Assembly (NCBI RefSeq): GCF_017304615.1 | Contig: NZ_JAFKLZ010000001.1 | Coordinates: 124,001 to 188,000, forward strand | DNA: 64,000 bases | Origin: Sphingomonas sp. | Lineage (GTDB): Bacteria; Pseudomonadota; Alphaproteobacteria; Sphingomonadales; Sphingomonadaceae | Direction: 5' to 3' | Part shown: piece by piece, positions 46,822 to 55,495 of the stretch | How the letters are laid out: the number at the start of each line of letters is the position of its first letter | Numbering within the stretch: the stretch's first letter is position 1 | The notes under the pieces: generated by a model | Database searches by the model: none | What the model was told of the DNA's origin: nothing | The model's input: the letters and a program-made list of their open reading frames with translations, nothing else | Position numbers and translations under genes: made by a program

Positions 46822-47631
46822 ATGACCGACCCGATCGCTCGTATCGCCGCCGCGCTGGAGCGGATCGCGCCGCCCGCGCCCGTCGATGCCGATCCGCTAG
46901 CGCACCCGGCTTATGTCTGGCGCGACGGGGGTCTGGCGGCGGCGCGTGCATTCGACCCGGTGCCGATCGACCTGCTGTTCGGGATCGACGCGCAGAAGGC
47001 GACGTTGGTCGAGGATTTCCGCCGGCTTGCGGCGGGCCATGCCGCGCAGGACGTGTTGCTGTGGGGCGCGCGGGGCAGCGGCAAGTCGGCTTTGGTCAAG
47101 AGCGCGGTCGCCGCGATCCAGGCTGAAGGGGCGGCTATCGCCTTGATCGAGGTCGCGCGGATGGACGGCCTCCGCGCGCTGTTCGACCGGATCGAGGGTC
47201 TGCCGCGCGCCTATGTCCTGTTCCTCGACGATCTCGGATTCGACGCGGCGGCGGACGCCCGTGCGCTACGGTCGCTGCTACAGGGTGGGGCAGAGGCGCG
47301 TCCGGCGAACGCCCGCCTTGTCGTGACCTCCAACCGCCGCCACCTGCTCCCGCGTGACATCGCCGAGCAGGAAAGCGCGATCAACCCGCGCGACAGCGTC
47401 GACGATCATCTCGCGCTGGCCGACCGGTTTGGGCTGAGCCTGGGTTTCCACGCGCTCGACCAGAATGGTTATCTCGCAATCGTCCGGGCCTATGCCGATC
47501 GGTTCGGGTTGGTGTTCGACGCGGACGAAGCGATCGGCTGGGCTACACGGCGCGGCGGCCGGTCGGGGCGGGTCGCCTGGTACTATATCACGGACCTGGC
47601 GGGGCGCTCTGGACGCGGGCTACCTTTCTGA
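46822..47631 (+). CDS. DUF815 AAA-type ATPase
   Basis: A 269-residue P-loop protein of the DUF815 family. Walker A is GARGSGKS (about residues 78-85), Walker B is LFLDDLGF and the arginine/sensor region includes TSNRRHLLPRD. The DNA-binding or replication-linked role suggested for this family is unproven. It lies 15 bases after the TPR gene. Confidence 0.88.
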   Translation: MTDPIARIAAALERIAPPAPVDADPLAHPAYVWRDGGLAAARAFDPVPIDLLFGIDAQKATLVEDFRRLAAGHAAQDVLLWGARGSGKSALVKSAVAAIQAEGAAIALIEVARMDGLRALFDRIEGLPRAYVLFLDDLGFDAAADARALRSLLQGGAEARPANARLVVTSNRRHLLPRDIAEQESAINPRDSVDDHLALADRFGLSLGFHALDQNGYLAIVRAYADRFGLVFDADEAIGWATRRGGRSGRVAWYYITDLAGRSGRGLPF

Positions 47632-47681
47632 TTAGGCAGGGTTAGTTTAGCCGCGTTCGGGCTGATATTGGGAGCACGGCT

Positions 47682-48707
47682 ATGCCGAATTCGGTCGTGC
47701 CAAGACTAGGCGAACTCGATCTTCCCGATCGGCTCGCGCCGACCATACCGCGCTTTGGGACACAGCTTGGTGTAGCATTGTTGTGCGCGGCCGGCGTCGA
47801 GGTCAGCCGCGTGGCAGTCAACGCGATTGCGCCGGGCTCCGCGGTATTTGCCCTGATCTTTCCGGCGATAATGCTGGCGACCCTGCTGGCGCGCTGGCAG
47901 GCAGGGGCGCTGACGGCGGCGATCTCGATCGCCTATACCTTTTTCGTCGTCTATTTACCCACCGCGTCCGGCCGTACCCCGATCAACCCCCATTTGGCGG
48001 TGTTCGCGGTTGGCGTCTCGGCGTTGCTGACCATCGTTCTCGCCGAAACATTTCGCCGCGCCGTTCGGCGTGCCGCTACCGAACGCAATCGCCAGATCGC
48101 CGACCGCGACCTGATGCTGGCCGAATTCGAACATCGCGTGAAGAACAACTTCGCGGTCGTCGCCAGCATGCTCGACATTCAGCGGCGGCGTGCGGGAGAC
48201 ACCCCAGCCGGCGAGGCGCTGGGCGCGGCGATGATGCGGGTCGATAGTATCGCGCGCGCGCATCGCCATCTCTATCGCGACGGGCGCGGCAGCGAGGTCA
48301 ACATCAAGGATTATCTGGAGGATCTGTGCGCAACCCTGTCCGATGCGCTGCTGTTGCGCGGTGGGGTGCGGCTGGAATGCGATGTCGATCCCGCGCCGAT
48401 CCAGCGCGACCATGCCGTGTCGATCGGGCTGGTGGTCAACGAACTGGTGACCAATGCGGCGAAACACGCATTCGAAGGTCGCGAGAGCGGCAGAGTCATG
48501 GTGTCATGGAAACGCCGCCCGGAAGGCGGATGGCGGTTGACGGTCGCCGATGATGGCGTCGGCATACCGCCCGGGCCGCGTCCCAAGCGAAAGGACGGTG
48601 GCCTCGGCCAGCGATTGATCGAAGCCTTCGCGCATCAGGCTGGCGGCACGGTGACCACCGACAGTGACAAGGCCGGCACGCAAGTGATGATGGACGTGCC
48701 CGATTGA
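47682..48707 (+). CDS. HRxxN (HisKA_2) sensor histidine kinase with membrane domain
   Basis: A 341-residue kinase. Three or four N-terminal helices form a DUF4118-like membrane domain (up to about residue 120), followed by HisKA_2 with EFEHRVKNNFAVVASML (HRVKN) and an HATPase domain with VVNELVTNAAKHA and GGLGQRLIEAF. Such HWE/HisKA_2 kinases often work with single-domain receivers in the general stress response of alphaproteobacteria; its target here is unknown. Confidence 0.88.
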   Translation: MPNSVVPRLGELDLPDRLAPTIPRFGTQLGVALLCAAGVEVSRVAVNAIAPGSAVFALIFPAIMLATLLARWQAGALTAAISIAYTFFVVYLPTASGRTPINPHLAVFAVGVSALLTIVLAETFRRAVRRAATERNRQIADRDLMLAEFEHRVKNNFAVVASMLDIQRRRAGDTPAGEALGAAMMRVDSIARAHRHLYRDGRGSEVNIKDYLEDLCATLSDALLLRGGVRLECDVDPAPIQRDHAVSIGLVVNELVTNAAKHAFEGRESGRVMVSWKRRPEGGWRLTVADDGVGIPPGPRPKRKDGGLGQRLIEAFAHQAGGTVTTDSDKAGTQVMMDVPD

Positions 48708-48738
48708 TCGAACGCGGCGCGTGTGCGTTGGTGAAACC

Positions 48739-49509
48739 ATGATCCGTCTGTTCCACGTCAGCGACGTCCATTTCGGGCGGGAGGACAAGGCGGCGGTGGC
48801 GTGGTTCGGCGGACTCGTCGCCGCCGAGCAGCCCGACGCGGTGGTAATGACCGGCGACTTGACGATGCGCGCGCGATCCAGGGAGTTCGCGAAGGGACTC
48901 GGCTGGCTGCAATCGCTCGGCAGGCCGGTGACGCTGGAGGTCGGCAATCACGATCTCCCCTATTTCAACCCGATCGACCGGATATTCCGGCCCTATCGCC
49001 GTTACAAAGCGATCGAGCGGATCATCGAGCAACCGCTCGACTTGCCCGGCGTGACGGTGGTGCCACTCAAAACCACGCGCCGCGCGCAGTGGCGGTGGAA
49101 CTGGGCAGAGGGTCATGTCGGCCGCGTTGCGCTGGCCGAGACGTTGGCGTTGATCGCGGCGGCTCCCAAGGAGGGGCTGATATTCGTGGCTGCTCACCAC
49201 CCGCTGGTCGATCTCGACGCCCGGGGATCGGCGAGGACGCACCGAGGGGAGGAGGCGCTGGCGGCGCTGGCGGCGGCGGGGGTGGATGCGGTGCTGACCG
49301 GGCATGTCCACGACGCGTTCAATATCGAACATAAGGTCGAGGGGCGCACCATCCGCACGATCGGCGCGGGGACGCTGTCCGAACGCACGCGCGCCGATCC
49401 GCCCTCCTTCAACGAGATCCGCATCGACGGGGGGATGTTCGAGGTGATGTGTCGCAAGATGGGCGCGCAACCGGACGAGGTGCTGCAGGTGGAGGCGGCG
49501 ACCGCTTGA
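48739..49509 (+). CDS. Calcineurin-type metallophosphoesterase
   Basis: A 256-residue hydrolase with all metal-binding motifs: VSDVHFG (D-x-H), MTGDLTM (GD), VGNHDLPY (GNHD), AAHHPLVD and TGHVHDAF (GHxH). The second ATG (48739) is chosen because the family motif begins eight residues in. Substrate not predictable; the family includes UDP-diacylglucosamine pyrophosphatase-like and cyclic-nucleotide enzymes. Confidence 0.88.
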   Translation: MIRLFHVSDVHFGREDKAAVAWFGGLVAAEQPDAVVMTGDLTMRARSREFAKGLGWLQSLGRPVTLEVGNHDLPYFNPIDRIFRPYRRYKAIERIIEQPLDLPGVTVVPLKTTRRAQWRWNWAEGHVGRVALAETLALIAAAPKEGLIFVAAHHPLVDLDARGSARTHRGEEALAALAAAGVDAVLTGHVHDAFNIEHKVEGRTIRTIGAGTLSERTRADPPSFNEIRIDGGMFEVMCRKMGAQPDEVLQVEAATA

Positions 49510-49539
49510 CCGGGCCGGGGCTGGCGATACGCTGGCCCG

Positions 49540-50811
49540 ATGCGCTACGCTTTCGCTCTCCTGCTCGCCGCGCCGCTGTTCGTCAGCGCCGCACCCGAAG
49601 ACAAGGTTTCGGCCTATCAATCGCGCGTCGCCGCGGTGCTGGCGAAGACGCCGCTGATCGACGGGCATAACGACTGGGCCGAGACACTGGCCGAGAAAGC
49701 GGGCGATGCGCGCTGGACGATGGACCTCACCAAGCTCGACCCCAGCCAATTCAACACCGACATCACGCGGCTGCGTGCGGGGCGCGTCGGCGGTCAGTTC
49801 TGGTCGGTCTACGTTTCCGCCAGCCTGCCGGGACCGGAACAGGTCAAGGAAACGCTCGACCAGATCGCGCTGATGAAGGAGATATTCCGGCGCTACCCCA
49901 ATGTATTCGCGCAGGCGACGACCGCCGCCGACGTTCGCCGCATCCACGCGCAGGGCAAGATCGCCAGCATGTTCGGGGTCGAGGGCGGGGGACAGATCGA
50001 CGGCAGTTTCGCGGTGCTGCGCGCCTATCGCGCGCTCGGCGCATCCTATCTGACGCTGACCCATTCGAAGACGATCGAATGGGCGGATTCGGCGACCGAC
50101 GACCCCAAGCACGGCGGGCTGACCAAGTTCGGCGAAGCGGTGGTGAGGGAGCTCAACCGGCTCGGGATGCTGGTCGACCTCAGCCATGTCAGCGAGGATA
50201 CGATGATCGACGCGATCCGCGTGTCGAAGGCGCCGGTGATCTTCTCACACTCCTCGGCGCGCGGGGTCGACGATTCGCCGCGCAACGTGTCGGACAAGGT
50301 GCTGAAGCTGGTCGCGGCGAACGGCGGCGTCGTGATGGTCAATTATGCGCCGGGTTATGTATCTGAAGCACGACGGCGCTGGGACGCCGACCGCAATGCC
50401 GAGCGCGGCCGCTATTATTCGCCGCCCTATGGGGGACTGTATATCGGCCAGCCCGACCGCGCCAAAGCCGCGATGGCGGAATGGGAGCGCCAGCATCCGC
50501 GGCCTGTGGTGACTCTATCGCAGGTCGCCGATCACATCGAATGGATCGTCAAGGTCGCAGGCATCGACCATGTCGGGCTGGGCGGTGACCTCGACGGCAC
50601 CGGCGGCGACTTGCCTGAGGGACTGGACGGGGTCGACACGAATCCCGCCTTGCTCGCCGAACTGATGCGGCGCGGCTGGACCGACGCGATGATCGCCAAG
50701 CTGGCGGGCGGGAATATCCTGCGCGTCATGGAGGCGGCGGAGCGTGTCGCGGCGGGTATGGCAAACGAGCCGCCGGCGACCGCGACGATCGCGATGCTCG
50801 ACGGTAAATGA
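49540..50811 (+). CDS. Membrane dipeptidase, M19 family
   Basis: A 423-residue exported dipeptidase (renal-dipeptidase fold). Signal peptide MRYAFALLLAAPLFVSA, then DGHNDWAET with the first metal ligands, the internal Glu in SMFGVEGGGQI, LVDLSHVSE and the late GLGGDLDGTG. It hydrolyses dipeptides with a D-residue or dehydro residue. Its stop overlaps the GNAT start by four bases. Confidence 0.92.
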   Translation: MRYAFALLLAAPLFVSAAPEDKVSAYQSRVAAVLAKTPLIDGHNDWAETLAEKAGDARWTMDLTKLDPSQFNTDITRLRAGRVGGQFWSVYVSASLPGPEQVKETLDQIALMKEIFRRYPNVFAQATTAADVRRIHAQGKIASMFGVEGGGQIDGSFAVLRAYRALGASYLTLTHSKTIEWADSATDDPKHGGLTKFGEAVVRELNRLGMLVDLSHVSEDTMIDAIRVSKAPVIFSHSSARGVDDSPRNVSDKVLKLVAANGGVVMVNYAPGYVSEARRRWDADRNAERGRYYSPPYGGLYIGQPDRAKAAMAEWERQHPRPVVTLSQVADHIEWIVKVAGIDHVGLGGDLDGTGGDLPEGLDGVDTNPALLAELMRRGWTDAMIAKLAGGNILRVMEAAERVAAGMANEPPATATIAMLDGK

Positions 50812-51350
50812 GCTTTACCACGCGGATTGCGACGGCCGACGACATTCCCGCCATCGCCGCGTTGATGGATCGTGCCATCGCCGAACTCCAGCGCCCCTAT
50901 CTGAGCGATGCGGAGATCGCATCCAGTCAGCTGAGCATGGGACTCGACACACAATTGATCGCCGACGGCACCTATGTCGTGGTCGAGGACTTTGACGGCC
51001 GGATCGTCGGGTGCGGCGGATGGAGCTTTCGTGCGACTTTGTACGGTGGCGACCACAATCCCGCCTTGCGCGACGCCGCGCCGCTCGATCCGGCAAAGGA
51101 CGCGGCGCGGATTCGGGCGATGTACACCGACCCCGATTACGTGCGGCGCGGGATCGGCCGGATGGTGCTCGCCGCGAACGAGAGGGCGGCGAAGGCGGCG
51201 GGGTTTCGGCGCGCCGAGCTGATGGCGACGCTGGCGGGCGAACCGCTCTATTTGGCGTGCGGCTACGAACCGATCGAACGAGTCAGCAAGATGAGCGACG
51301 GCGGGGTGCCGGTGCCGGGTGTACGAATGGGCAAGGCGCTGTCGAGCTGA
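50808..51350 (+). CDS. GNAT-family N-acetyltransferase
   Basis: A 180-residue GNAT enzyme coupled to the dipeptidase gene. The acetyl-CoA loop is YTDPDYVRRGIGRMVLAANERAAK, and YLACGYEPIERV follows. VVEDFDGRIVGCGGWSF is the usual central strand pair. Substrate unknown. Confidence 0.87.
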   Translation: MSFTTRIATADDIPAIAALMDRAIAELQRPYLSDAEIASSQLSMGLDTQLIADGTYVVVEDFDGRIVGCGGWSFRATLYGGDHNPALRDAAPLDPAKDAARIRAMYTDPDYVRRGIGRMVLAANERAAKAAGFRRAELMATLAGEPLYLACGYEPIERVSKMSDGGVPVPGVRMGKALSS

Positions 51351-51488
51351 TCGGGAAGGGTCGGGCAGAAGACCCGGCGCGCCATGCAACAAACGCGCCC
51401 GCGACCCGTTTCGTCTCGGCTGCCTTGCCGCGTTAGCGCTGGTGAGGGTATGGCCATTTCAGTCATGGGGGCGGGAGAAACAACGACC

Positions 51489-52220
51489 ATGACGTTGCGT
51501 GCGTACGTGATTTTTGTGGCCATGGGACTGGCGATCGGTCTTGCCGGATGTTCCCAGCCGACCCCGCCGCCCCGCTTCGTCGCGACGGTGACGCCGGTCA
51601 AGCCGCCGCCCCCGGTGATGCCCCCCGGCGGCTATCCCGAAGTCTATACCGCCCCACGGCGGCCCGACGGCACGTATATTCCCCCGCATTTCGATACGAC
51701 GGACGGCGCTGCGGTCTGGCAATTGCGTGGCGCCCTCAATGTTGCGGCCTTGGGCTGCGACCGGGCGGGCGGGGGCGTGCTGGAGGGATATAACGCGTGG
51801 GTGCGCACTCACAGCGCCATCCTGACCCGCTATTTCAAAGAATATCTGCACGATTGGGAGGAAGCCGGCTGGAACGATTGGCGTAATGCGTTCGAAACCC
51901 AGCAGACGCGCTTCTACAACTTCTACAGCCAGTCGCCGATCAGGATGGCGTTCTGCGCCGCGGCGCGCATCGAAATCGCCAAGGTCGCGACGGTGCCGGA
52001 CGCCGATTTGCCGACCTTCGCGCGGGCGTCACTCGCTCGTCTCGATCAGCCGTTCTTCGATTTCTACCGAGCCGTCGATGCGTGGCGCGACTATTATCAT
52101 CCGAACACGCCACCGCCCGCGGTCGTGCCCACTATTCGGAATGAGGCTGCGAGCAGCGTGGCAGCGGCGGACGGATCGGCGTCCGTCAAGGCGCCGGATC
52201 CTCAGCCTGCGGCGAAATGA
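51489..52220 (+). CDS. Lipoprotein with proline-rich linker, unknown
   Basis: A 243-residue lipoprotein: signal ending in LAGC (Cys at about 20), a Pro-rich linker (PTPPP, VKPPPPVMPPGG), then a helical domain of about 150 residues containing YFKEYLHDWEEAGWNDWRNAF and a conserved-looking FYNFYSQSPIRMAFC. Two cysteines are present in the folded part. No family recognised. Start chosen at 51489 because the lipobox then lies at the right distance. Confidence 0.68.
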   Translation: MTLRAYVIFVAMGLAIGLAGCSQPTPPPRFVATVTPVKPPPPVMPPGGYPEVYTAPRRPDGTYIPPHFDTTDGAAVWQLRGALNVAALGCDRAGGGVLEGYNAWVRTHSAILTRYFKEYLHDWEEAGWNDWRNAFETQQTRFYNFYSQSPIRMAFCAAARIEIAKVATVPDADLPTFARASLARLDQPFFDFYRAVDAWRDYYHPNTPPPAVVPTIRNEAASSVAAADGSASVKAPDPQPAAK

Positions 52221-52221
52221 C

Positions 52222-52689
52222 TTAGTCGCAATCCGCGCACTTGCCGCGCACTTCGATCACCGGGCGAACCGGCGAGAATCCTGCGGCCTCCGCAGCGTGG
52301 CGGACGTTGTCGGCGATCTTGTCGTCGTCGATATGCACGGTCTGGCCGCAATTGTCGCAGACCAGGAATATGCAGTCGTGCAGGCAATCCGGGTGGGCGT
52401 TCGCGACATACGCGTTCGAGCTTTCGACACGCCGCGCCAGATTGGCGCCCACGAACAGGTCGAGGATACGATAGACGCTGTTGGCGGCGACACGGCGGCC
52501 TTCGCTTTTCGAGACGGCTTCGGCGATGTCGTAGGCGCTGGCGGGTTTGTCGAACTTCGCCAGCGCGTCGAAAATGCTCGCGCGCATCGTCGTCCACTGC
52601 TCGCCCGATTTCTCGAGCGTCGCCTGCGCGGCAGCGGCCAGGTCGGCACCGGCCGGTTCGCTGTGGTGATGATGAGCGTGTGCGGACAT
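52222..52689 (-). CDS. zur: Zinc uptake regulator Zur (Fur family)
   Basis: A 155-residue Fur-family repressor. An N-terminal His-rich stretch (AHAHHHH) precedes the winged helix (SAYDIAEAVSKSEGRRVAANSVYRILDLFV). The dimer domain has AHPDCLHDCIFLVCDNCGQ and a C-terminal CADCD, i.e. the structural zinc C-x2-C pairs typical of Zur. It lies 41 bases downstream of merC and is probably co-transcribed with it. Confidence 0.88.
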   Translation of the reverse strand: MSAHAHHHHSEPAGADLAAAAQATLEKSGEQWTTMRASIFDALAKFDKPASAYDIAEAVSKSEGRRVAANSVYRILDLFVGANLARRVESSNAYVANAHPDCLHDCIFLVCDNCGQTVHIDDDKIADNVRHAAEAAGFSPVRPVIEVRGKCADCD

Positions 52690-52730
52690 GGGTGTAATTT
52701 AGGCGCTGCGAGCGCTGCTAACAAGCGTGG

Positions 52731-53117
52731 TTAGTTGGCCGCTCGCCGATTGAGATCGTGGCCGAGCGCCAGGATGGCGACGCCGACCAGCGTCCAGAAT
52801 GTCTCGCCGCCATTGCCATGGGGCAGGGTCATTGCGCCCGCCATGATGCCGAGGCCGAACGAACCCGTCACGGCAGGCGCCATATAGCCGTGATCGAAGA
52901 TGCCCCGTCCCAACGCCACCACACCGAGCCCGATCGCGATCGTCAGCCCGATTTCGTGGAACAGCGGATTGAGCAACATCCCGCCCGCGGTCGAGGCAAG
53001 CGCGACGAGCACCGCGCTCGCCAGGCAGTGCACCGCGCACAATCCCGACAACCCCATCGCGTAGCGATCGAGGCGTGGCATGTGTGAGGACAGGGTATGG
53101 CGAATCGTCGCGACCAT
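52731..53117 (-). CDS. MerC-domain membrane protein
   Basis: A 128-residue protein with four membrane helices. MGLSGLCAVHCLASA carries the MerC Cys pair, and later GHDLNRR closes the domain. MerC was described as a mercury transporter, but copies beside Zur in alphaproteobacteria are more likely zinc-linked. ATGs at 53117 and 53126 are both possible. A candidate Zur site lies about 20-40 bases upstream. Confidence 0.88.
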   Translation of the reverse strand: MVATIRHTLSSHMPRLDRYAMGLSGLCAVHCLASAVLVALASTAGGMLLNPLFHEIGLTIAIGLGVVALGRGIFDHGYMAPAVTGSFGLGIMAGAMTLPHGNGGETFWTLVGVAILALGHDLNRRAAN

Positions 53118-53145
53118 GGCGTGCATCTAGGCGGATCGGCGCGAC

Positions 53146-53195
53146 GTTACAATATCACATCTTATCTACTGATGTGATTTAGTGATGTGATTTAG
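53146..53195. promoter_or_regulatory. Zur-box-like site with nested and tandem repeats
   Basis: GTTACAATATCAC at 53146-53158 is an imperfect palindrome of the Zur-box kind. Next to it ATCACATC (53154-53161), nine bases, and GATGTGAT (53171-53178) form an inverted repeat, and TGATGTGATTTAG is repeated exactly in tandem at 53170-53195. Together they make a dense cluster upstream of merC-zur. Assignment to Zur is inferred from position and shape. Confidence 0.5.
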
Positions 53196-53202
53196 ACTTT
53201 TG

Positions 53203-53230
53203 GGCGGGGAAGGCCTGCGCCATCCCCGCC
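53203..53230 (-). terminator. Terminator-like hairpin after the porin gene
   Basis: GGCGGGGA ... TCCCCGCC with a 12-base loop, followed on the minus strand by CCAAAA rather than a T tract. It may stop or pause porin transcripts before merC. Confidence 0.45.
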
Positions 53231-53237
53231 TGCTCGA

Positions 53238-54092
53238 TCAGAAGCTGGCGCCGAGCGACACCACAACGCCGCTGCGCGCGGCATTCTTGCCATTGGCGAG
53301 CGTGAAGACGCCATCGGTGTCGACATAGCTGACGCCCAGCGTCAGGTTCTTCCACGCCAGCGAAGCGCCCACGCCCCAGTCGGTATATTCGTTGCCGAGC
53401 GCCAGCCAGCTCGGACCCCAAGTGTGGCCGATATGCGCCGAAAGCGAGAGCGGCGTCTTGGGGATCGCGGCGCTGAGATCGCCCGCCAGATAGACGTTGT
53501 CATTTTTCGGCAGCAGTCCGGTCTGGCCCTGGTCGAGCGACAGCGCCTTCTGCTTCCATGCGTAGTTGACCGTCACCTTCGCAGTGACCGGGCCGAGCGT
53601 ATAGGAGACGTCGGCATAGGGTTCGAAGAAGTCCCCCTTGCTATTGTCGCCGACTGGCCGCGAGCGCGGATAGATATAGTAGAGCAGACCGCCGTCGAGC
53701 TTGAAGCCGCCGACCGTCTTGCTGTAACCAACGATGGCGTCGATTTCCTGGCTGCCGGTTCCCGAGAAGGTCACGTAGCCGGAGGTCGAGGAACTCCACA
53801 CCGTGGCGTAGAAGCCCGATTTGTGGGTGACGCTCAACGTGCCCTGGATCGCGGGTTGCAGATTGGTCTGCGAGATGCCGCGAAAGCGATAATCCGACAC
53901 TAGCGTCACGCCACCGGTCACGGTGATTTCGGGCGGTGGGGCGGTTTCGTCTGCGGCAGCGGCGGGCGCAGGTGCTTCGCCGGCGGGCGCTGCTGCAACG
54001 GGATCGACCGGCCCGGCCGGCTTGGGATCCGCAAACGCGGGGGTGGCGACGGCAAGCGCAAGCGCGCCGAGGCTAACGTGGGAGAAGCGCAT
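53238..54092 (-). CDS. TorF-family putative porin
   Basis: A 284-residue outer-membrane protein. A signal peptide (ends FADPK) is followed by a Pro/Ala-rich segment (residues 25-55), then ITVTGGVTLVSDYRFRGISQT, the opening of the TIGR02001/TorF beta-barrel family, and alternating strands ending in GASF with a terminal Phe. It probably forms a small outer-membrane channel. AAAGGAA lies just before the ATG, within a 14-base palindrome. Confidence 0.87.
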   Translation of the reverse strand: MRFSHVSLGALALAVATPAFADPKPAGPVDPVAAAPAGEAPAPAAAADETAPPPEITVTGGVTLVSDYRFRGISQTNLQPAIQGTLSVTHKSGFYATVWSSSTSGYVTFSGTGSQEIDAIVGYSKTVGGFKLDGGLLYYIYPRSRPVGDNSKGDFFEPYADVSYTLGPVTAKVTVNYAWKQKALSLDQGQTGLLPKNDNVYLAGDLSAAIPKTPLSLSAHIGHTWGPSWLALGNEYTDWGVGASLAWKNLTLGVSYVDTDGVFTLANGKNAARSGVVVSLGASF

Positions 54093-54100
54093 GTTATTCC

Positions 54101-54114
54101 TTTCCGATCGGAAA
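54101..54114. promoter_or_regulatory. Palindrome at the porin ribosome-binding region
   Basis: TTTCCGATCGGAAA is a perfect 14-base palindrome eight bases before the porin start. On the minus-strand transcript it includes the AAAGGAA ribosome site, so a hairpin or a bound protein could control porin translation. Confidence 0.35.
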
Positions 54115-54304
54115 AATCGTGCGTTCCCGCCTGCACGTGTCGGCTCTGCCTCTTTATCGGTTGAAAGCCGACGGGCCGTTGCTTCGACACGGCAACATCA
54201 GTGCCCTTTTGCGCTGCGCCGCACAACACTTTTCGGACGCAGATTGTCGCACGAACGTAATGATGTTGCGATCGCGCAACAGTTTCGGCCGTGATTCCGG
54301 CTGT

Positions 54305-55495
54305 TCAGCCCTGAGCGGCGCGAAAGGCGACGAACCCCTGGTCGAGGTCGGCAATCAGATCGTCGGCATCCTCCAGCCCGATATGCAGCCGCACCAGCGC
54401 ACCGCCATGATGGGGTACGCCGAGTGCGCGCTTCGGATCGGCGGGTATCGCGAGGCTTTCGAATCCGCCCCAGCTGAAGCCGATCCCGAACAGGCGAAGC
54501 GCATCGATGAACGCAGCGCGGCTGGCTTCGTCGCCGTCCCTCAACGCGAACGAAAAGAGTCCCGACGATCCCTTGAAATCGCGGACGAAATATTCGTGGC
54601 CGGGGCAGCTTGGCAAAGCGGGGTGGAGGACGGTCGCAACTTCGGGCCGAGCCGACAGCCATTGCGCGATCTTCAGCGCGCTTGCCTCGTGTTGCTTGAG
54701 CCGCACCGCCATCGTGCGCAAGCCCCGCGCGCCAAGCCAGCAATCGTCCGGACTCGCGACCTGACCGAGTTGGAAGCTGATGTTGCGCAGTTTCGCAAAG
54801 AAACCGGGTCCGGCGGTGACCGACCCGAGCATCGCGTCCGAATGACCGACGACATATTTGGTGCAGGCCAGGATCGTCAGGTCGATGCCTTTTTCGATCG
54901 CCGGGAACAGCAACGGCGTCGCCCAGGTATTGTCGAGGATCGTCACGATCTCGCGCGCTTTCGCCGCCGCGACGATCGCGGGAATATCCTGCACCTCGAA
55001 CGTCAGGCTGCCCGGGCTTTCGAGCAGGATCGCGCGCGTTTTCTCGCCGATCAGCCCGGCGATACCGCCGCCGACCAGCGGGTCGTAATGGCGCGTTGCA
55101 ATGCCGAATGTCTTGAGGAACCCGGCGGCGAAGTTGGTCGTCGGGTCGTAGGCAGAGTCGACCAGCAGCAGTTCGTCGCCAGGCGTCAGCACCGACAGCA
55201 ACGCCGCCGTCACTGCCGCCACGCCCGAGCAATAGAGGAAGGTGCCCTCCGCACCCGGCTCGAGTTCGGTCAGCGCATCGGCGAGCGCCCATTGCGTCGG
55301 CGTACCGCGGCGACCGTAATAAAGCGTGTGGTGCGTGTCGCGGCGTTTTCCGGTTTCGCGCAGATGGGCGACATTGTCGTAAAGGATCGTCGAGGCGCGC
55401 CAGACAGGAGTGTTGACCACACCCTGCGTCCATTCCTTTCGCCGCCCGCCGGTGACGACGCGGGTTGCCGGTTGATCGTCGTCCTTGCCGCTCAT
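54305..55495 (-). CDS. metC: Cystathionine beta-lyase / PLP-dependent trans-sulfuration enzyme
   Basis: A 396-residue type I PLP enzyme. It has GRRGTPTQWALADALTELE, the PLP Lys motif TKYVVGHSDAMLGS (SxxxK-type TKY...), and the C-terminal GWGGFESL (here SWGGFESLAIP). The length and these motifs fit the MetC/MetB group; beta-lyase is likely but not proven. Its ATG overlaps the stop of the sulfurtransferase gene (ATGA). Both handle sulfur compounds. Confidence 0.9.
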   Translation of the reverse strand: MSGKDDDQPATRVVTGGRRKEWTQGVVNTPVWRASTILYDNVAHLRETGKRRDTHHTLYYGRRGTPTQWALADALTELEPGAEGTFLYCSGVAAVTAALLSVLTPGDELLLVDSAYDPTTNFAAGFLKTFGIATRHYDPLVGGGIAGLIGEKTRAILLESPGSLTFEVQDIPAIVAAAKAREIVTILDNTWATPLLFPAIEKGIDLTILACTKYVVGHSDAMLGSVTAGPGFFAKLRNISFQLGQVASPDDCWLGARGLRTMAVRLKQHEASALKIAQWLSARPEVATVLHPALPSCPGHEYFVRDFKGSSGLFSFALRDGDEASRAAFIDALRLFGIGFSWGGFESLAIPADPKRALGVPHHGGALVRLHIGLEDADDLIADLDQGFVAFRAAQG

